A program made the translations under genes and the position numbers. From NCBI GenBank assembly GCA_964459165.1, contig CAYWKM010000006.1, positions 1 through 41,853 of the forward strand: a stretch of DNA of 41,853 nucleotides. The letters are read 5' to 3'. Below are positions 7,255-15,488 of the stretch, in pieces. This DNA is from RGIG4074 sp964459165 (lineage in GTDB: Bacteria; Bacillota; Clostridia; Christensenellales; Borkfalkiaceae). Position 1 is the stretch's first letter, and every line of letters starts with the position of its first letter. The notes below the pieces were generated by a model. The model was not told where the DNA came from. It worked only from the letters and a program-made list of their open reading frames with translations, and did not search any database.

Positions 7255-8349
7255 TTATTCCGTCGGATTTTCATCGATATCGTCGTCGCTGCCGGCGAGC
7301 TGAGCTTCGCGGTCGGCGAGCGTCAACGCTTCAATCATTTCGCCGATGTCGCCCGCCATGAACGAATCGATATGAAAGAGGCTTAATCCGATTCTGTGAT
7401 CGGTAATTCTGCTCTGCGGGAAATTATACGTACGAATCTTTGCGCTTCTGTCGCCGCTGCCGATGAGGCTTTTTCGGTTTGCGTCGTATTCCGAACGATT
7501 CTGCGAATTATAGTAATCGTAAAGCTTTGCGCGCAAATATTTAAACGCCATCTCTTTATTTTGAAGCTGGCTTCTCTCGTTCTGGCACTGCACGACGATT
7601 CCCGTAGGAAAATGCGTGATGCGCACGGCGGAAGCGACCTTATTTACGTTTTGTCCGCCCGCTCCGCCCGAATGATAGATATCGATGCGGATATCCTTTT
7701 CGTCGATTTTCACGTCGACCTCCTCCGCTTCCGGCATGACGGCGACGGAAACTGCGGAGGTATGAATCCTGCCCGAAGTCTCCGTTTCGGGCACGCGCTG
7801 CACGCGATGAACGCCGCTCTCATACTTTAATTGCTTATAAGCGTCCTTCCCGGATATATTGACGCAAATTTCTTTGATTCCGCCGAGCTCGGTGCGATTC
7901 TCCTCCTCCACCGCGTACTTTAAACGATGGCGATCGCAATAGCCCTGATACATGCGGTAAAGCTCGGCGGCGAAGAGGGCCGCTTCCTCTCCTCCCACGC
8001 CGGCGCGTATCTCCATGATACAGCCGCGTTCGTCGTTTTTATCCTTGGGAAGAAGGAGAATCTTCAATTCCTCTTTTATGCCCGCAAGCTTTTCCTTACA
8101 CGCGTACGCTTCGTCGTTGAGAAGCTGCTTCATCTCCCGATCGCTCTCCGTTTCCGCCGCCTCGAAGGCGTCGTTCATCTCTTTCTCCGTTTTTTGATAT
8201 TCGCCGTACTTCAGAGCGACGTCTTCGAGGTCGGAGCGTTCCTTGGAAAGCTTCGTCCACTGCCGTCTATCCGCGATGACTTCGGGCGAAGAGAGCTGCT
8301 CGGCGAGCGCGTTGTATCTGTTTAAAATATCGTTCAATCGTTTTAACAT
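7255..8349 (-). CDS. prfA: Peptide chain release factor 1
   Basis: Class I release factor reading UAA/UAG. 364 residues, standard length. The stop-codon recognition tripeptide of the RF1 type is RVPETET (PET at 187-189, where RF2 would have SPF). The peptidyl-hydrolysis motif GGQ is at 231-233 (SGGAGGQNVNKVAS). It starts 3 bases after the DUF1385-PrmC fusion stops. PrmC methylates exactly this GGQ glutamine, so the enzyme and its substrate are co-expressed. Confidence 0.98.
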   Translation of the reverse strand: MLKRLNDILNRYNALAEQLSSPEVIADRRQWTKLSKERSDLEDVALKYGEYQKTEKEMNDAFEAAETESDREMKQLLNDEAYACKEKLAGIKEELKILLLPKDKNDERGCIMEIRAGVGGEEAALFAAELYRMYQGYCDRHRLKYAVEEENRTELGGIKEICVNISGKDAYKQLKYESGVHRVQRVPETETSGRIHTSAVSVAVMPEAEEVDVKIDEKDIRIDIYHSGGAGGQNVNKVASAVRITHFPTGIVVQCQNERSQLQNKEMAFKYLRAKLYDYYNSQNRSEYDANRKSLIGSGDRSAKIRTYNFPQSRITDHRIGLSLFHIDSFMAGDIGEMIEALTLADREAQLAGSDDDIDENPTE

Positions 8350-8352
8350 CGT

Positions 8353-10230
8353 TTAAATAACTACTTTTACGAACCTTTCCGTTCCGTTCATATCGCGGAT
8401 GATTAAAGAGTATTTGCAATCGGGAAACATCTTCACAATCTTTTCCGCTTGCCCTATTCCGCATTCCATATAGAGAACGCCGCCTTTATATAAATGCGAG
8501 GGAGCCTGTTCGGCGATTCTGCGGTAGAAGTCGAGCCCGTCCTTTCCGCCGTCGAGCGCGATTCTCGGCTCGTGATCCTTAATTTCCCGTTGAAGGTCGG
8601 AAAGCTCCGACGTTTTGATATAGGGAGGATTGCAGACGACGACGTGAAATTTGCCCTTAATGTTTTCGAACAAATCGGATTTGATAAATTTAATATCGCC
8701 GGCGTCGTTTGCCTGCGCGTTCTCCTTGGCGAGATCCAGAGCGTCTTGGCTGATATCGCTTGCCGTGAAAGAAATGAGCGTATTCTGAGGAAGCCGTTTG
8801 CTCAATGCGACGGCGATGGCTCCGCTGCCCGTGCAAAGGTCGAGAATCTTCTTATAATTGGGCTTCATCTCTTTGCCGACGAGTTCGACGAGCTCTTCCG
8901 TTTCGGGACGGGGAATGAGAACCCTCTCGTCCACCTTTATGGGATAGCCGCAGAAGGAAGTATCCCCTATAATATACCAGAGGGGTCTGCCGCTCAGGCG
9001 TTCGGCTACGATTTTATCGATTTTTAAATTTTTCTCCCTCGTAATTAACGTATTGCCCGAGAGACTGCTCTTCGGCACGTCGAGGACGATACTGCAAATC
9101 CACTCCGCTTCCTCTTCCTCGATATGATTTTCCTTAAACATCTTTTTCAGCCTTGCGAGCGTGTTGGAAAGCTTTTCGGTCAGAATAAACGAGCTTTCGG
9201 GATAGGAGGGATCCTCGTCCATGACGAGGACGCGATGAAACGCCGCGATAGCGCATTCGATCATATCGTCCTTGGGTTCCCTCGTCGTAAGCCGTTGAAG
9301 CGCGAGCCCGGGAGCTTTGAAGATCAGCAATATCTTCGCCTGAGATTTCGCGAGCAGACGAAGGATCTCGTAAGAGGTCCCCGCGACCAAAGGCAAAAAG
9401 ACGATATGAATGACGAACATGAGGAGATTCGCCCCCACCTTATGCAACGTCGTAGCCGTCGCGGTTTCAAAAAAATCTCCGAACACGGGAATGAGCTTTA
9501 CGAGCCATGTGACGACGGCAAAAATGAGAATGCTGACTACCATGACGAGAAACATAAACGTGGTGCCGCATCTATCGTGCACTCTCGTACATTTCTTTAC
9601 GTTCTCGACGGTCAAAGGCATTCCGTATTCGTAACAGGAAATCGTCTTGTGCTCCGCCCCGTGGTACATATACGTCCTGCGCATATCCTTCATGATCGAA
9701 GTAAAGGCGATATAAGCGATAAAAACGATGATCCGCACCGCTCCCGCGATCAGATTATATAAAATTCCGCCCACGGGGAAAATTTCGGGATAACGCGCCG
9801 TTAAGAATCCCGTGACGACGACGGGAAGCAGAAAGAAGAGTCCGATCGCCAAAAGAACGCCGATCACCATGGAAACGCCGCTCAATACGGCGGAGACGCT
9901 GACATGAAGCTTTTCGGCGATCCATTTTTCCGTCGAAGAGGGCTCTTCCTCCGAGCCGAACACTTCGGCGCTGCGCATGAGAATCTTGCTTCCGCCGACG
10001 AGCGAATCCCAGAAGCTGAATACGCCGCGAACAAACGGCAGACGGGAAAACCTGCTGCGCTGATCGTAGGGCTTTACCCTCTTTGCCTCCACTTGGATAT
10101 TCCCGTCGGGATCCCTCACGGCGGTGGCGACGGCGGTTTTTCCGCGCATCATAACGCCTTCTATGACCGCCTGTCCGCCGATATAGGTCGTCTTTTTTTT
10201 CTTTTTTCCGGATTTTTCTTTTTTTTCCAT
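8353..10230 (-). CDS. prmC: Fusion: DUF1385 membrane protein + PrmC release-factor glutamine methyltransferase
   Basis: One uninterrupted 625-residue frame. Residues 1-335 are a DUF1385 protein: GGQAVIEGVMMRG near the start, four or so membrane helices (about 115-145, 155-180, 225-250, 265-290), the YHGAEHKT motif at 189-196 and the family ending REPKDDMIECAIAA. Residues 355-625 are PrmC/HemK: a helical N-domain, RVLIPRPETEELVE, SAM motif DLCTGSGAIA (464-473) and catalytic NPPY (534-537). PrmC methylates the Gln of the GGQ motif in RF1/RF2. In many Firmicutes the two are adjacent genes between rpmE and prfA; here they are joined, which would tether PrmC to the membrane. The DUF1385 function is unknown. 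Confidence 0.93.
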   Translation of the reverse strand: MEKKEKSGKKKKKTTYIGGQAVIEGVMMRGKTAVATAVRDPDGNIQVEAKRVKPYDQRSRFSRLPFVRGVFSFWDSLVGGSKILMRSAEVFGSEEEPSSTEKWIAEKLHVSVSAVLSGVSMVIGVLLAIGLFFLLPVVVTGFLTARYPEIFPVGGILYNLIAGAVRIIVFIAYIAFTSIMKDMRRTYMYHGAEHKTISCYEYGMPLTVENVKKCTRVHDRCGTTFMFLVMVVSILIFAVVTWLVKLIPVFGDFFETATATTLHKVGANLLMFVIHIVFLPLVAGTSYEILRLLAKSQAKILLIFKAPGLALQRLTTREPKDDMIECAIAAFHRVLVMDEDPSYPESSFILTEKLSNTLARLKKMFKENHIEEEEAEWICSIVLDVPKSSLSGNTLITREKNLKIDKIVAERLSGRPLWYIIGDTSFCGYPIKVDERVLIPRPETEELVELVGKEMKPNYKKILDLCTGSGAIAVALSKRLPQNTLISFTASDISQDALDLAKENAQANDAGDIKFIKSDLFENIKGKFHVVVCNPPYIKTSELSDLQREIKDHEPRIALDGGKDGLDFYRRIAEQAPSHLYKGGVLYMECGIGQAEKIVKMFPDCKYSLIIRDMNGTERFVKVVI

Positions 10231-10273
10231 CTTTTTTCCTTTTTTGAACCTTATATTCCTTGCCCTTTTCTCG

Positions 10274-10313
10274 ATATAAAAACAGCCTCAAGAAGATAAA
10301 CCGCTTGAAGCTG
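10274..10313 (-). terminator. Rho-independent terminator after rpmE
   Basis: Minus strand: 10-bp stem CAGCTTCAAG with CTTGAGGCTG (one G-U pair; 10283-10313), then TTTTTATA. The downstream fusion gene starts 43 bases later, so termination is probably partial. Confidence 0.75.
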
Positions 10314-10324
10314 AATTTTTCGTG

Positions 10325-10528
10325 TTAAATTCCGTATCTTTTCTTGAATTTATCAACGCGTCCACCGGTATCAACCAGTTTCTGTTTGCCAGTAAAGAAT
10401 GGATGGCACCGGCTGCAAATGTCCACCTTTAAAACGTCCCCTTCCTTCGTGGTTCCCGTTTTAAACGTAGCGCCGCAAGCACAGACAACTGTTACTTCAT
10501 GATATTTTGGATGAATGTCAGCTTTCAT
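10325..10528 (-). CDS. rpmE: 50S ribosomal protein L31 (zinc-binding type)
   Basis: 67 residues. It begins MKADIHPKYHEV and carries the cysteines of the zinc-containing (C+) form, VCACG and ICSRCHPFFTGKQ, which hold one zinc ion. Ends GRVDKFKKRYGI as usual. It heads the rpmE, DUF1385-prmC, prfA group and has a near-consensus promoter. Confidence 0.97.
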   Translation of the reverse strand: MKADIHPKYHEVTVVCACGATFKTGTTKEGDVLKVDICSRCHPFFTGKQKLVDTGGRVDKFKKRYGI

Positions 10529-10574
10529 ACTTTTACCTCGCTATTATTAGTGCAAAACACTTCATTACCCGTCT

Positions 10575-10603
10575 ATTATATAGCTTTTTTGTTTTCAAGT
10601 CAA
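10575..10603 (-). promoter_or_regulatory. Sigma-A promoter for rpmE
   Basis: Minus strand: TTGACT (10598-10603), 17-bp spacer, TATAAT (10575-10580). Divergent from the promoter at 10687. Confidence 0.85.
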
Positions 10604-10686
10604 CTCTTTTCAATCGTTTTTCTGCGTTTTTGAAAAGCTTTTTGGCAAATCGTTTTTACAAATTGTCCTTTTTCTATCGTTTTCGG

Positions 10687-10715
10687 TTGCAAAAATATTT
10701 TTTTCAGGTTATACT
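10687..10715 (+). promoter_or_regulatory. Sigma-A promoter for the MDR-HAD pair
   Basis: TTGCAA (10687-10692), 17-bp spacer, TATACT (10710-10715), 33 bases upstream of the start codon. Confidence 0.75.
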
Positions 10716-10748
10716 ATAAACGACTATTCCATTGATTAGAGATGAAAC

Positions 10749-11753
10749 ATGAAATATTGGCAATTAATCGCAAAGAACTCGTTAAAACTCTTCGAAACCT
10801 CAGGCAAAAAGCCGGAAGGAAAAGAGATTCGCGTAAAGACGTCCAAAATTCTTCTGACGAAAACGGATAACCTCGTCTATAACGGAACGATAGACGTTCC
10901 CTACCCCTTTACGATGGGAAGCTACGCCATCGGAAAGGTGAGCGAAGGGTACGGCGTAGACATGACCGGAGAAGGATCTACCATCGAATTTTCCTACAAG
11001 CGGAATGAAAGAGTCCTTTTGAGAACCTATTCCGCCGACGAAGACAATCATTATATTGCCGGAATCAACGCCCCCGGACTGTTGAAGGATTACGCGTATG
11101 TTACGGCGAGAGATCTGTTTCATATTCCGTCCGTCATTTCCGACGATGAAGCGCTGTTCTTAGGATTGGTCGCCTATGCCGAAGCCGTCGTCGATCGGCT
11201 AAACACGGAGGAGGGACGATTCGTCGCCGTATCCGGAGAGGATATTCTAAGCGTAATTTTATGCCAGCTTCTGTTATATTATAAGCAAATCCCCGTATTG
11301 ATTACTTCGAGCGCGGAAAAAGCGGCCTTTGCGAAAAAATGCGGCGTTTTTTACAGCCTTACGACGGGGGAAGAGCTACGTGAAAACATATTCCGAATAA
11401 CGGGCGGGAGAAATTGCGACTCCGCCGTTTATATCAATACGATGAATAAGGTATCCCCTTCCATCATATTGGGGCTCGTCAATAAAGACGCTCATGTGGT
11501 GTTCGCCGGCATATGCGATAAGGGATGGTCGATGGATATTTCCGCCGTCACGCAGAAAAATCTCATCGTAGTCGGCGTCAATTCGGGTTACGGATACGAA
11601 AAATCCGCCATCAACATTATGGCGAACAAAGCCGTTCATTTCTTCGATTTTAAAAAAAGCTATACCGATTTCATGTATGCGCCGAACGTATTTGAAAAAT
11701 TTGCCGCGCCGGAAACGATCCCCTATCCCCTTGAAATTATAACGGTAAGTTGA
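10749..11753 (+). CDS. Medium-chain dehydrogenase/reductase-like protein without zinc ligands
   Basis: 334 residues with the layout of the MDR superfamily: a GroES-like N-terminal half (PFTMGSYAIGKVSEG resembles the P-x-x-x-G-H-E-G-x-G core) and a Rossmann-like half from about residue 155. The usual catalytic Cys and His-Glu ligands and the four structural-zinc cysteines are missing, and the GxGxxG nucleotide motif is not clear (AVSGEDILSVIL). It is therefore either a zinc-independent member or a decayed or repurposed one; the substrate is unknown. Its own promoter drives it and it is followed 21 bases later by the HAD gene. Confidence 0.7.
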   Translation: MKYWQLIAKNSLKLFETSGKKPEGKEIRVKTSKILLTKTDNLVYNGTIDVPYPFTMGSYAIGKVSEGYGVDMTGEGSTIEFSYKRNERVLLRTYSADEDNHYIAGINAPGLLKDYAYVTARDLFHIPSVISDDEALFLGLVAYAEAVVDRLNTEEGRFVAVSGEDILSVILCQLLLYYKQIPVLITSSAEKAAFAKKCGVFYSLTTGEELRENIFRITGGRNCDSAVYINTMNKVSPSIILGLVNKDAHVVFAGICDKGWSMDISAVTQKNLIVVGVNSGYGYEKSAINIMANKAVHFFDFKKSYTDFMYAPNVFEKFAAPETIPYPLEIITVS

Positions 11754-11774
11754 CAGAGCAGCGAGGCATTTTCC

Positions 11775-12554
11775 ATGGTAAAATTTATAGCGACGGATCT
11801 TGACGGAACGCTTTTGGATGAAAAGGGACAACTTCCGGAAAATACGTTCGACGCCATAGAAAAATTATATAGCAAAGGGATTCTGTTCGCCCCCGCAAGC
11901 GGAAGGCAATACGCGAATCTAAGAAAGCTTTTTCAGCCGGTGGCGGACAAAATCCTGTTTATCTGCGAAAACGGCGCGTTGGTAAAATATCAAGAGAAAA
12001 CTCTCTTTTCTTCCCCCGTTCCGCAAAACGAGATCAAATTTGCCCTCGACAAAATACGCCGCGAGGAATGGGCGTACCCCATGCTCTGCGGCGTCGACTG
12101 CGCCTACATCGAGGACGACGACGAGCCTTTTTTTTCCTATTCCTTCGCTTCGTACAGCCATTGCAAAAAGGTGGAAAATCTCGATTCCGTCATCGGCAAA
12201 GAAGACGTATGCAAAATAGCCATCTTCGATAAATACGGCAAAGCGGATTTTCACGCAAAAGAATTGCACAAAGGCGTACCGAAGCTGAGGACGATCGTAT
12301 CGGGAAAATGCTGGTGCGACATGGCTTCTCATGAAGTGAATAAGGGGGTAGCGATCGAGTTCATTATGAAAAAATTTTCCTTTTCCAAGGAAGATTGTTT
12401 GGCTTTCGGCGATCACATGAACGATTACGAAATGCTTATGGAATGCGGACAAGCCTACGTAGCCGAAAACGGTTATCCCCCTTTAAAGGAAATGATCAAA
12501 CGCACCGTTTCCGGCGCAGACGGCGTGATTCGATTCATCGACCGATTATTATAA
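11775..12554 (+). CDS. HAD-superfamily (Cof-type, IIB) phosphatase
   Basis: 259 residues. Motif I is ATDLDGTLLDEKG (nucleophile Asp8, Asp10), motif II lies in APASGR, and motif IV is AFGDHMNDYEML. A C2B cap lies between about 85 and 180. Cof-like phosphatases hydrolyse sugar phosphates, nucleotides or flavin/PLP precursors, and sequence alone does not tell which. Same transcript as the MDR-like gene, so the two may share a metabolite. Confidence 0.92.
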   Translation: MVKFIATDLDGTLLDEKGQLPENTFDAIEKLYSKGILFAPASGRQYANLRKLFQPVADKILFICENGALVKYQEKTLFSSPVPQNEIKFALDKIRREEWAYPMLCGVDCAYIEDDDEPFFSYSFASYSHCKKVENLDSVIGKEDVCKIAIFDKYGKADFHAKELHKGVPKLRTIVSGKCWCDMASHEVNKGVAIEFIMKKFSFSKEDCLAFGDHMNDYEMLMECGQAYVAENGYPPLKEMIKRTVSGADGVIRFIDRLL

Positions 12555-12586
12555 AAAATCCATCGTCATGCTCTCATTTGCGGCGC

Positions 12587-12605
12587 AAAAAAAGGCCCCT
12601 TTTTT
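12587..12605 (+). terminator. Terminator-like hairpin after the HAD gene
   Basis: An A/G-rich arm (12587-12595) pairs with CCTTTTTT (12598-12605). Very short loop, T-rich in the plus direction and A-rich before it, so it could act in both directions. Confidence 0.5.
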
Positions 12606-12783
12606 AAGGTAAGGGAACGTTAAACGCTTTCCGGAATCGCCCGTAAGGGTTTGCGTTCGTTTTTCGTCCGCGCGATCAAGCAATAAAAATAAGGATTTCT
12701 GTTCGAAAACCCGTTTGTTTGCGCGAAAGCTATTGCATACGGACGAGAACGGAGAAAGGAAATACCAAAAAAATAACGAAAAT
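12606..12783. other. Spacer between convergent genes
   Basis: The gene-free stretch 12555-12894 lies between the convergent HAD and spoVAC genes. Apart from the two terminator hairpins no gene, repeat or RNA was recognised; short frames here lack ribosome sites. Confidence 0.5.
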
Positions 12784-12819
12784 AGCGCGCGAGCTTCAAA
12801 AAACGAAGCGTCGCGCGCT
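12784..12819 (-). terminator. Strong hairpin terminator of spoVAC (possibly bidirectional)
   Basis: AGCGCGCGA and TCGCGCGCT arms plus an inner CTTC/GAAG pair (12784-12797 with 12805-12819). On the minus strand it is followed by ATTTTCGTTATTTTTTT. Confidence 0.7.
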
Positions 12820-12894
12820 GTATTTTACGAATCCGAGAAAAGCCCGACCGAAAAAATTCCGTTTTTCATCGCGCCGCTCCCGTCCGATTCCCGT

Positions 12895-13350
12895 TTACAG
12901 CGTCAGAAGCCAATAGACAATTCCCACGATCGCGCCGCCGAGCACGCCGTAAACGATGATGGGTCCCGCAACGACGAACATCTTGGCAGCCAAGCCGTAA
13001 ATGTATCCCTCCGTCTTGAATTCGAGGGCGGGCGAAGTAACGCTGTTGGAAAAGCCCGTGATCGGGACGATGGAACCCGCTCCCGCGTTCCTGCCGATTC
13101 GGTCGTACACGCCGACGCCCGTGAGCAACGATCCGAGAAAAATAAGAAGAATGGAAACCGTTCCCGCGAGAACGTCGCCCGAAAGCCCCGCGAACGAAAG
13201 CATATAACGAAAAAACTGTCCGATGCAACAAATAAACCCGCCCACGAGAAACGCTCGATAGCAATTATGAAAGTGCTTCGTGCTCGGTTCGAAGGTATTT
13301 ACGTAATCGATATAATTTTTATTGGTATTCTCTTTATTTTTTCCGGTCAT
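12895..13350 (-). CDS. spoVAC: Stage V sporulation protein AC
   Basis: 151 residues from ATG 13350 (an in-frame TTG at 13371 is possible but less likely; B. subtilis SpoVAC is about the same length as the ATG form). SpoVAC is an inner-spore-membrane channel subunit for Ca-dipicolinate movement. Recognisable segments are RAFLVGGFICCIGQFF, GVYDRIGRNAGAGS and IVPITGFSNS, with about four membrane helices. Normally it is followed by spoVAD and spoVAE; here it stands alone between terminators. A sigma-G/F-like promoter lies about 58 bases upstream. Confidence 0.93.
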   Translation of the reverse strand: MTGKNKENTNKNYIDYVNTFEPSTKHFHNCYRAFLVGGFICCIGQFFRYMLSFAGLSGDVLAGTVSILLIFLGSLLTGVGVYDRIGRNAGAGSIVPITGFSNSVTSPALEFKTEGYIYGLAAKMFVVAGPIIVYGVLGGAIVGIVYWLLTL

Positions 13351-13407
13351 TTCTCGATTCCCTGCCGACAAAATCGGAAAAACAGCTTTCGCGCTCGTCT
13401 TTCCCCG

Positions 13408-13436
13408 TAATATTTTCGCCTCGTTTGATTTTATTC
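13408..13436 (-). promoter_or_regulatory. Possible forespore (sigma-G/sigma-F type) promoter for spoVAC
   Basis: Minus strand: GAATA (13432-13436) fits the sigma-G -35 GHATR; after a 17-bp spacer AATATTA (13408-13414) fits CATWHTA at 6 of 7 positions. No sigma-A promoter is evident after the gpsA terminator. Confidence 0.4.
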
Positions 13437-13471
13437 ATATTTTTATTTTGGGAATCGCCGCGCGGAATTAT

Positions 13472-13506
13472 ACAAAAAACGAAACGATATTTTAACCGTT
13501 TCGTTT
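13472..13506 (-). terminator. Rho-independent terminator of gpsA
   Basis: Minus strand: AAACGAAACG (13497-13506) pairs perfectly with CGTTTCGTTT (13477-13486), followed by a T-run. It isolates spoVAC from the gpsA operon. Confidence 0.88.
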
Positions 13507-13511
13507 GATTT

Positions 13512-14498
13512 CTATTGATAGAATTCCGTCTTTGTATCGCGAGAAAAGAGCTTCGAGAGAATTTTGGAGGCTTCGCTCTTATAATCCTCGATGACTTTAT
13601 TGCCGTAACAGATTTCGTATACGGTATTTGTCAAGGGCAAGTCCACCCCATACCGTTCGCCGAGTTTTTTGATCGCCGCAGCCGTCGTGACGCCCTCCGC
13701 TAATTTTTGAAATTTTTCGCCCTTTACGAGCATTTCGCCGTAAGCGCGGTTGTGCGAATAGGGGGAGAACAACGTCGTTTCGTAATCTCCGAGATGCGCG
13801 AGACCGTATGCGGAGAGCTCGTTTCCGCCCATGGCTTTAATGAGACGGGCGACCTCTCTCGCCCCCCTCGACATCAAAGGTCCCTTTAACGAGACGTACC
13901 CGCAACCGTCGAGCATGCCGGCGAGAATTCCCATCACGTTCTTTGCCGCCGCGCCGATTTCGGTGCCGATCATATCGTCGCCGTAATAAAAACGAATGAG
14001 ATCGCTCTTGAAATGATCGGCGAGATAACGCTTCAATTCCTCGTTTTCGGAATCGATGACCATACAATTGGGAATTCCCTGCGTAAACGCCTGAATATGC
14101 CCGGGTCCGACCCAGACGGCGATACGATTCTTATCGATCCCGTTGTCGACGAGAATTTCGGAGAGCCTTCTGCCCGTAGAGACCTCGATTCCTTTCATAC
14201 AGAGGACGAAATTTTTATCCGAAACGTCGTAAGCCTTTATGCGCTTAACGAAACCGTCGAGCCCTTGCGAGCTGATGGAAATCACGACGATCTCCGCATG
14301 ATTTACCGCCCGCTCCAAATCACAGGTGAGCGTAATGCGCTTGTCGAGTTCGACATATTCGTTTTTCCCCGTTTCCTTCAAAACCCGATAGGAATAATCG
14401 TCTTCCGGTCCCCACGAATATACGTCGTAGCCCTTGTTGACGAGATACCACGCGATAAACGATCCCCATCTTCCGCAACCCAATACCGATATTTTCAT
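13512..14498 (-). CDS. gpsA: Glycerol-3-phosphate dehydrogenase [NAD(P)+]
   Basis: Makes sn-glycerol-3-phosphate for phospholipids. 328 residues, standard length. The N-terminal Rossmann motif is LGCGRWGSFIAWYL (GCGRWG at 8-13). The catalytic lysine lies in AAAKNVMGILAGMLDG, and LAHLGDYETTLFSPYSHNRAYG matches the conserved substrate segment. It is the last gene of the mrnC-to-gpsA unit, 15 bases after recR. Confidence 0.97.
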   Translation of the reverse strand: MKISVLGCGRWGSFIAWYLVNKGYDVYSWGPEDDYSYRVLKETGKNEYVELDKRITLTCDLERAVNHAEIVVISISSQGLDGFVKRIKAYDVSDKNFVLCMKGIEVSTGRRLSEILVDNGIDKNRIAVWVGPGHIQAFTQGIPNCMVIDSENEELKRYLADHFKSDLIRFYYGDDMIGTEIGAAAKNVMGILAGMLDGCGYVSLKGPLMSRGAREVARLIKAMGGNELSAYGLAHLGDYETTLFSPYSHNRAYGEMLVKGEKFQKLAEGVTTAAAIKKLGERYGVDLPLTNTVYEICYGNKVIEDYKSEASKILSKLFSRDTKTEFYQ

Positions 14499-14513
14499 TG
14501 GAATCTCCTTTCG

Positions 14514-15107
14514 TTAAATAGATTTTCTTTCTTGAAGCGCACGGGACAGCGTAACGTCGTCCGTGTACTCGATTTCAGATCCGATGGGAATGCCGTGCGC
14601 AAGACGCGTGACGTTGACGCCCAACGGCTTAATAAGCTTTGCGAGATACAGGGCGGTCGCCTCTCCTTCCACGTCGGGATTGGTAGCCATGATGACCTCC
14701 TTTACCGTCCCTTCGCTCAGTCGCGCGAGAAGCTCTTTAATGCGAATATCGTTGGGTCCTACGCCGTTCATCGGATTGATGACCCCGTGCAGGACGTGAT
14801 ATACTCCCTTATATTCGTGCAGCTTTTCCAAAGCGACGACGTCCTTCGGATCCTTCACCACGCAGATGACGCTTTGATCGCGCGTGCGGCAAACGGAGCA
14901 TACCTCCTCTTCGGTGAAGTTTCCGCAAATCTTACAAAAATGTATCTTCTTCTTCGCGTTGACGATCGCGTCGGCAAAGGCGCGCGCTTCGCTTTCGGAC
15001 ATATCGATCACCTTATAGGCGTACCTTTGCGCCGATTTTTTTCCTACGCCCGGGAGCTTTGAAAACTCGTTGACGAGCCTGCCGATCGGTTCAATATAAA
15101 CTTCCAT
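14514..15107 (-). CDS. recR: Recombination mediator protein RecR
   Basis: Works with RecO/RecF in loading RecA at gaps. About 197 residues. Helix-hairpin-helix near the start (FSKLPGVGKKSAQRYA), a four-cysteine zinc finger (CKICGN, CSVC) and a Toprim domain (MATNPDVEGEATALYL). The ATG at 15107 overlaps the ybaB stop by one base (TGATG); a GTG one codon earlier (15110) is an alternative start. The ybaB-recR pair after dnaX is the usual order. Confidence 0.97.
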   Translation of the reverse strand: MEVYIEPIGRLVNEFSKLPGVGKKSAQRYAYKVIDMSESEARAFADAIVNAKKKIHFCKICGNFTEEEVCSVCRTRDQSVICVVKDPKDVVALEKLHEYKGVYHVLHGVINPMNGVGPNDIRIKELLARLSEGTVKEVIMATNPDVEGEATALYLAKLIKPLGVNVTRLAHGIPIGSEIEYTDDVTLSRALQERKSI

Positions 15108-15433
15108 CACATCATTCCGCCGAGCGCGCCGTAAGGAGCCATCTTTTCCTTGTAGACTTCGTCCGCCTTTTTATAGCCGTCGTTGATCGCCGCCATAATG
15201 AGATCTTCGAGCATTTCTGCGTCGGAGGGGTCGATCACCGATTCGTCCAGCTCGATTCCGTTGATGATTTTTTTTGCGTTCATATAGACGACGACCGCTT
15301 CGCCGCCGGAGGTTCCGACGATTTCCCAATCGTCTAAAAGCTCGCTCGTCTTCTGCATTTCTTCCTGCATTTTCTGAGCTTGCTTCATGATATTCTGCAT
15401 ATTGCCGCCCATACCGCCTTTGTACCCTGCCAT
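15107..15433 (-). CDS. ybaB: YbaB/EbfC nucleoid-associated protein
   Basis: 108 residues, DNA-binding dimer. Gly/Met-rich start (KGGMGGNMQNIMKQAQKMQ), the central GTSGGEAVVVYMNAKK and the DLIMAAINDGYKKADE helix typify the family. Sits between dnaX and recR and overlaps recR, so all three are co-translated. Confidence 0.95.
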   Translation of the reverse strand: MAGYKGGMGGNMQNIMKQAQKMQEEMQKTSELLDDWEIVGTSGGEAVVVYMNAKKIINGIELDESVIDPSDAEMLEDLIMAAINDGYKKADEVYKEKMAPYGALGGMM

Positions 15434-15488
15434 ATTTCTATTCTCCTTGCCGATGTTTTTTTATTGATTGAAATTTTTCTGCCGACTC

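Noticed and set aside
7017..7361. 114-codon plus-strand frame
   Set aside because: Very basic, low-complexity, crosses the prfA terminator and the 3' end of prfA; no promoter with a proper -10.
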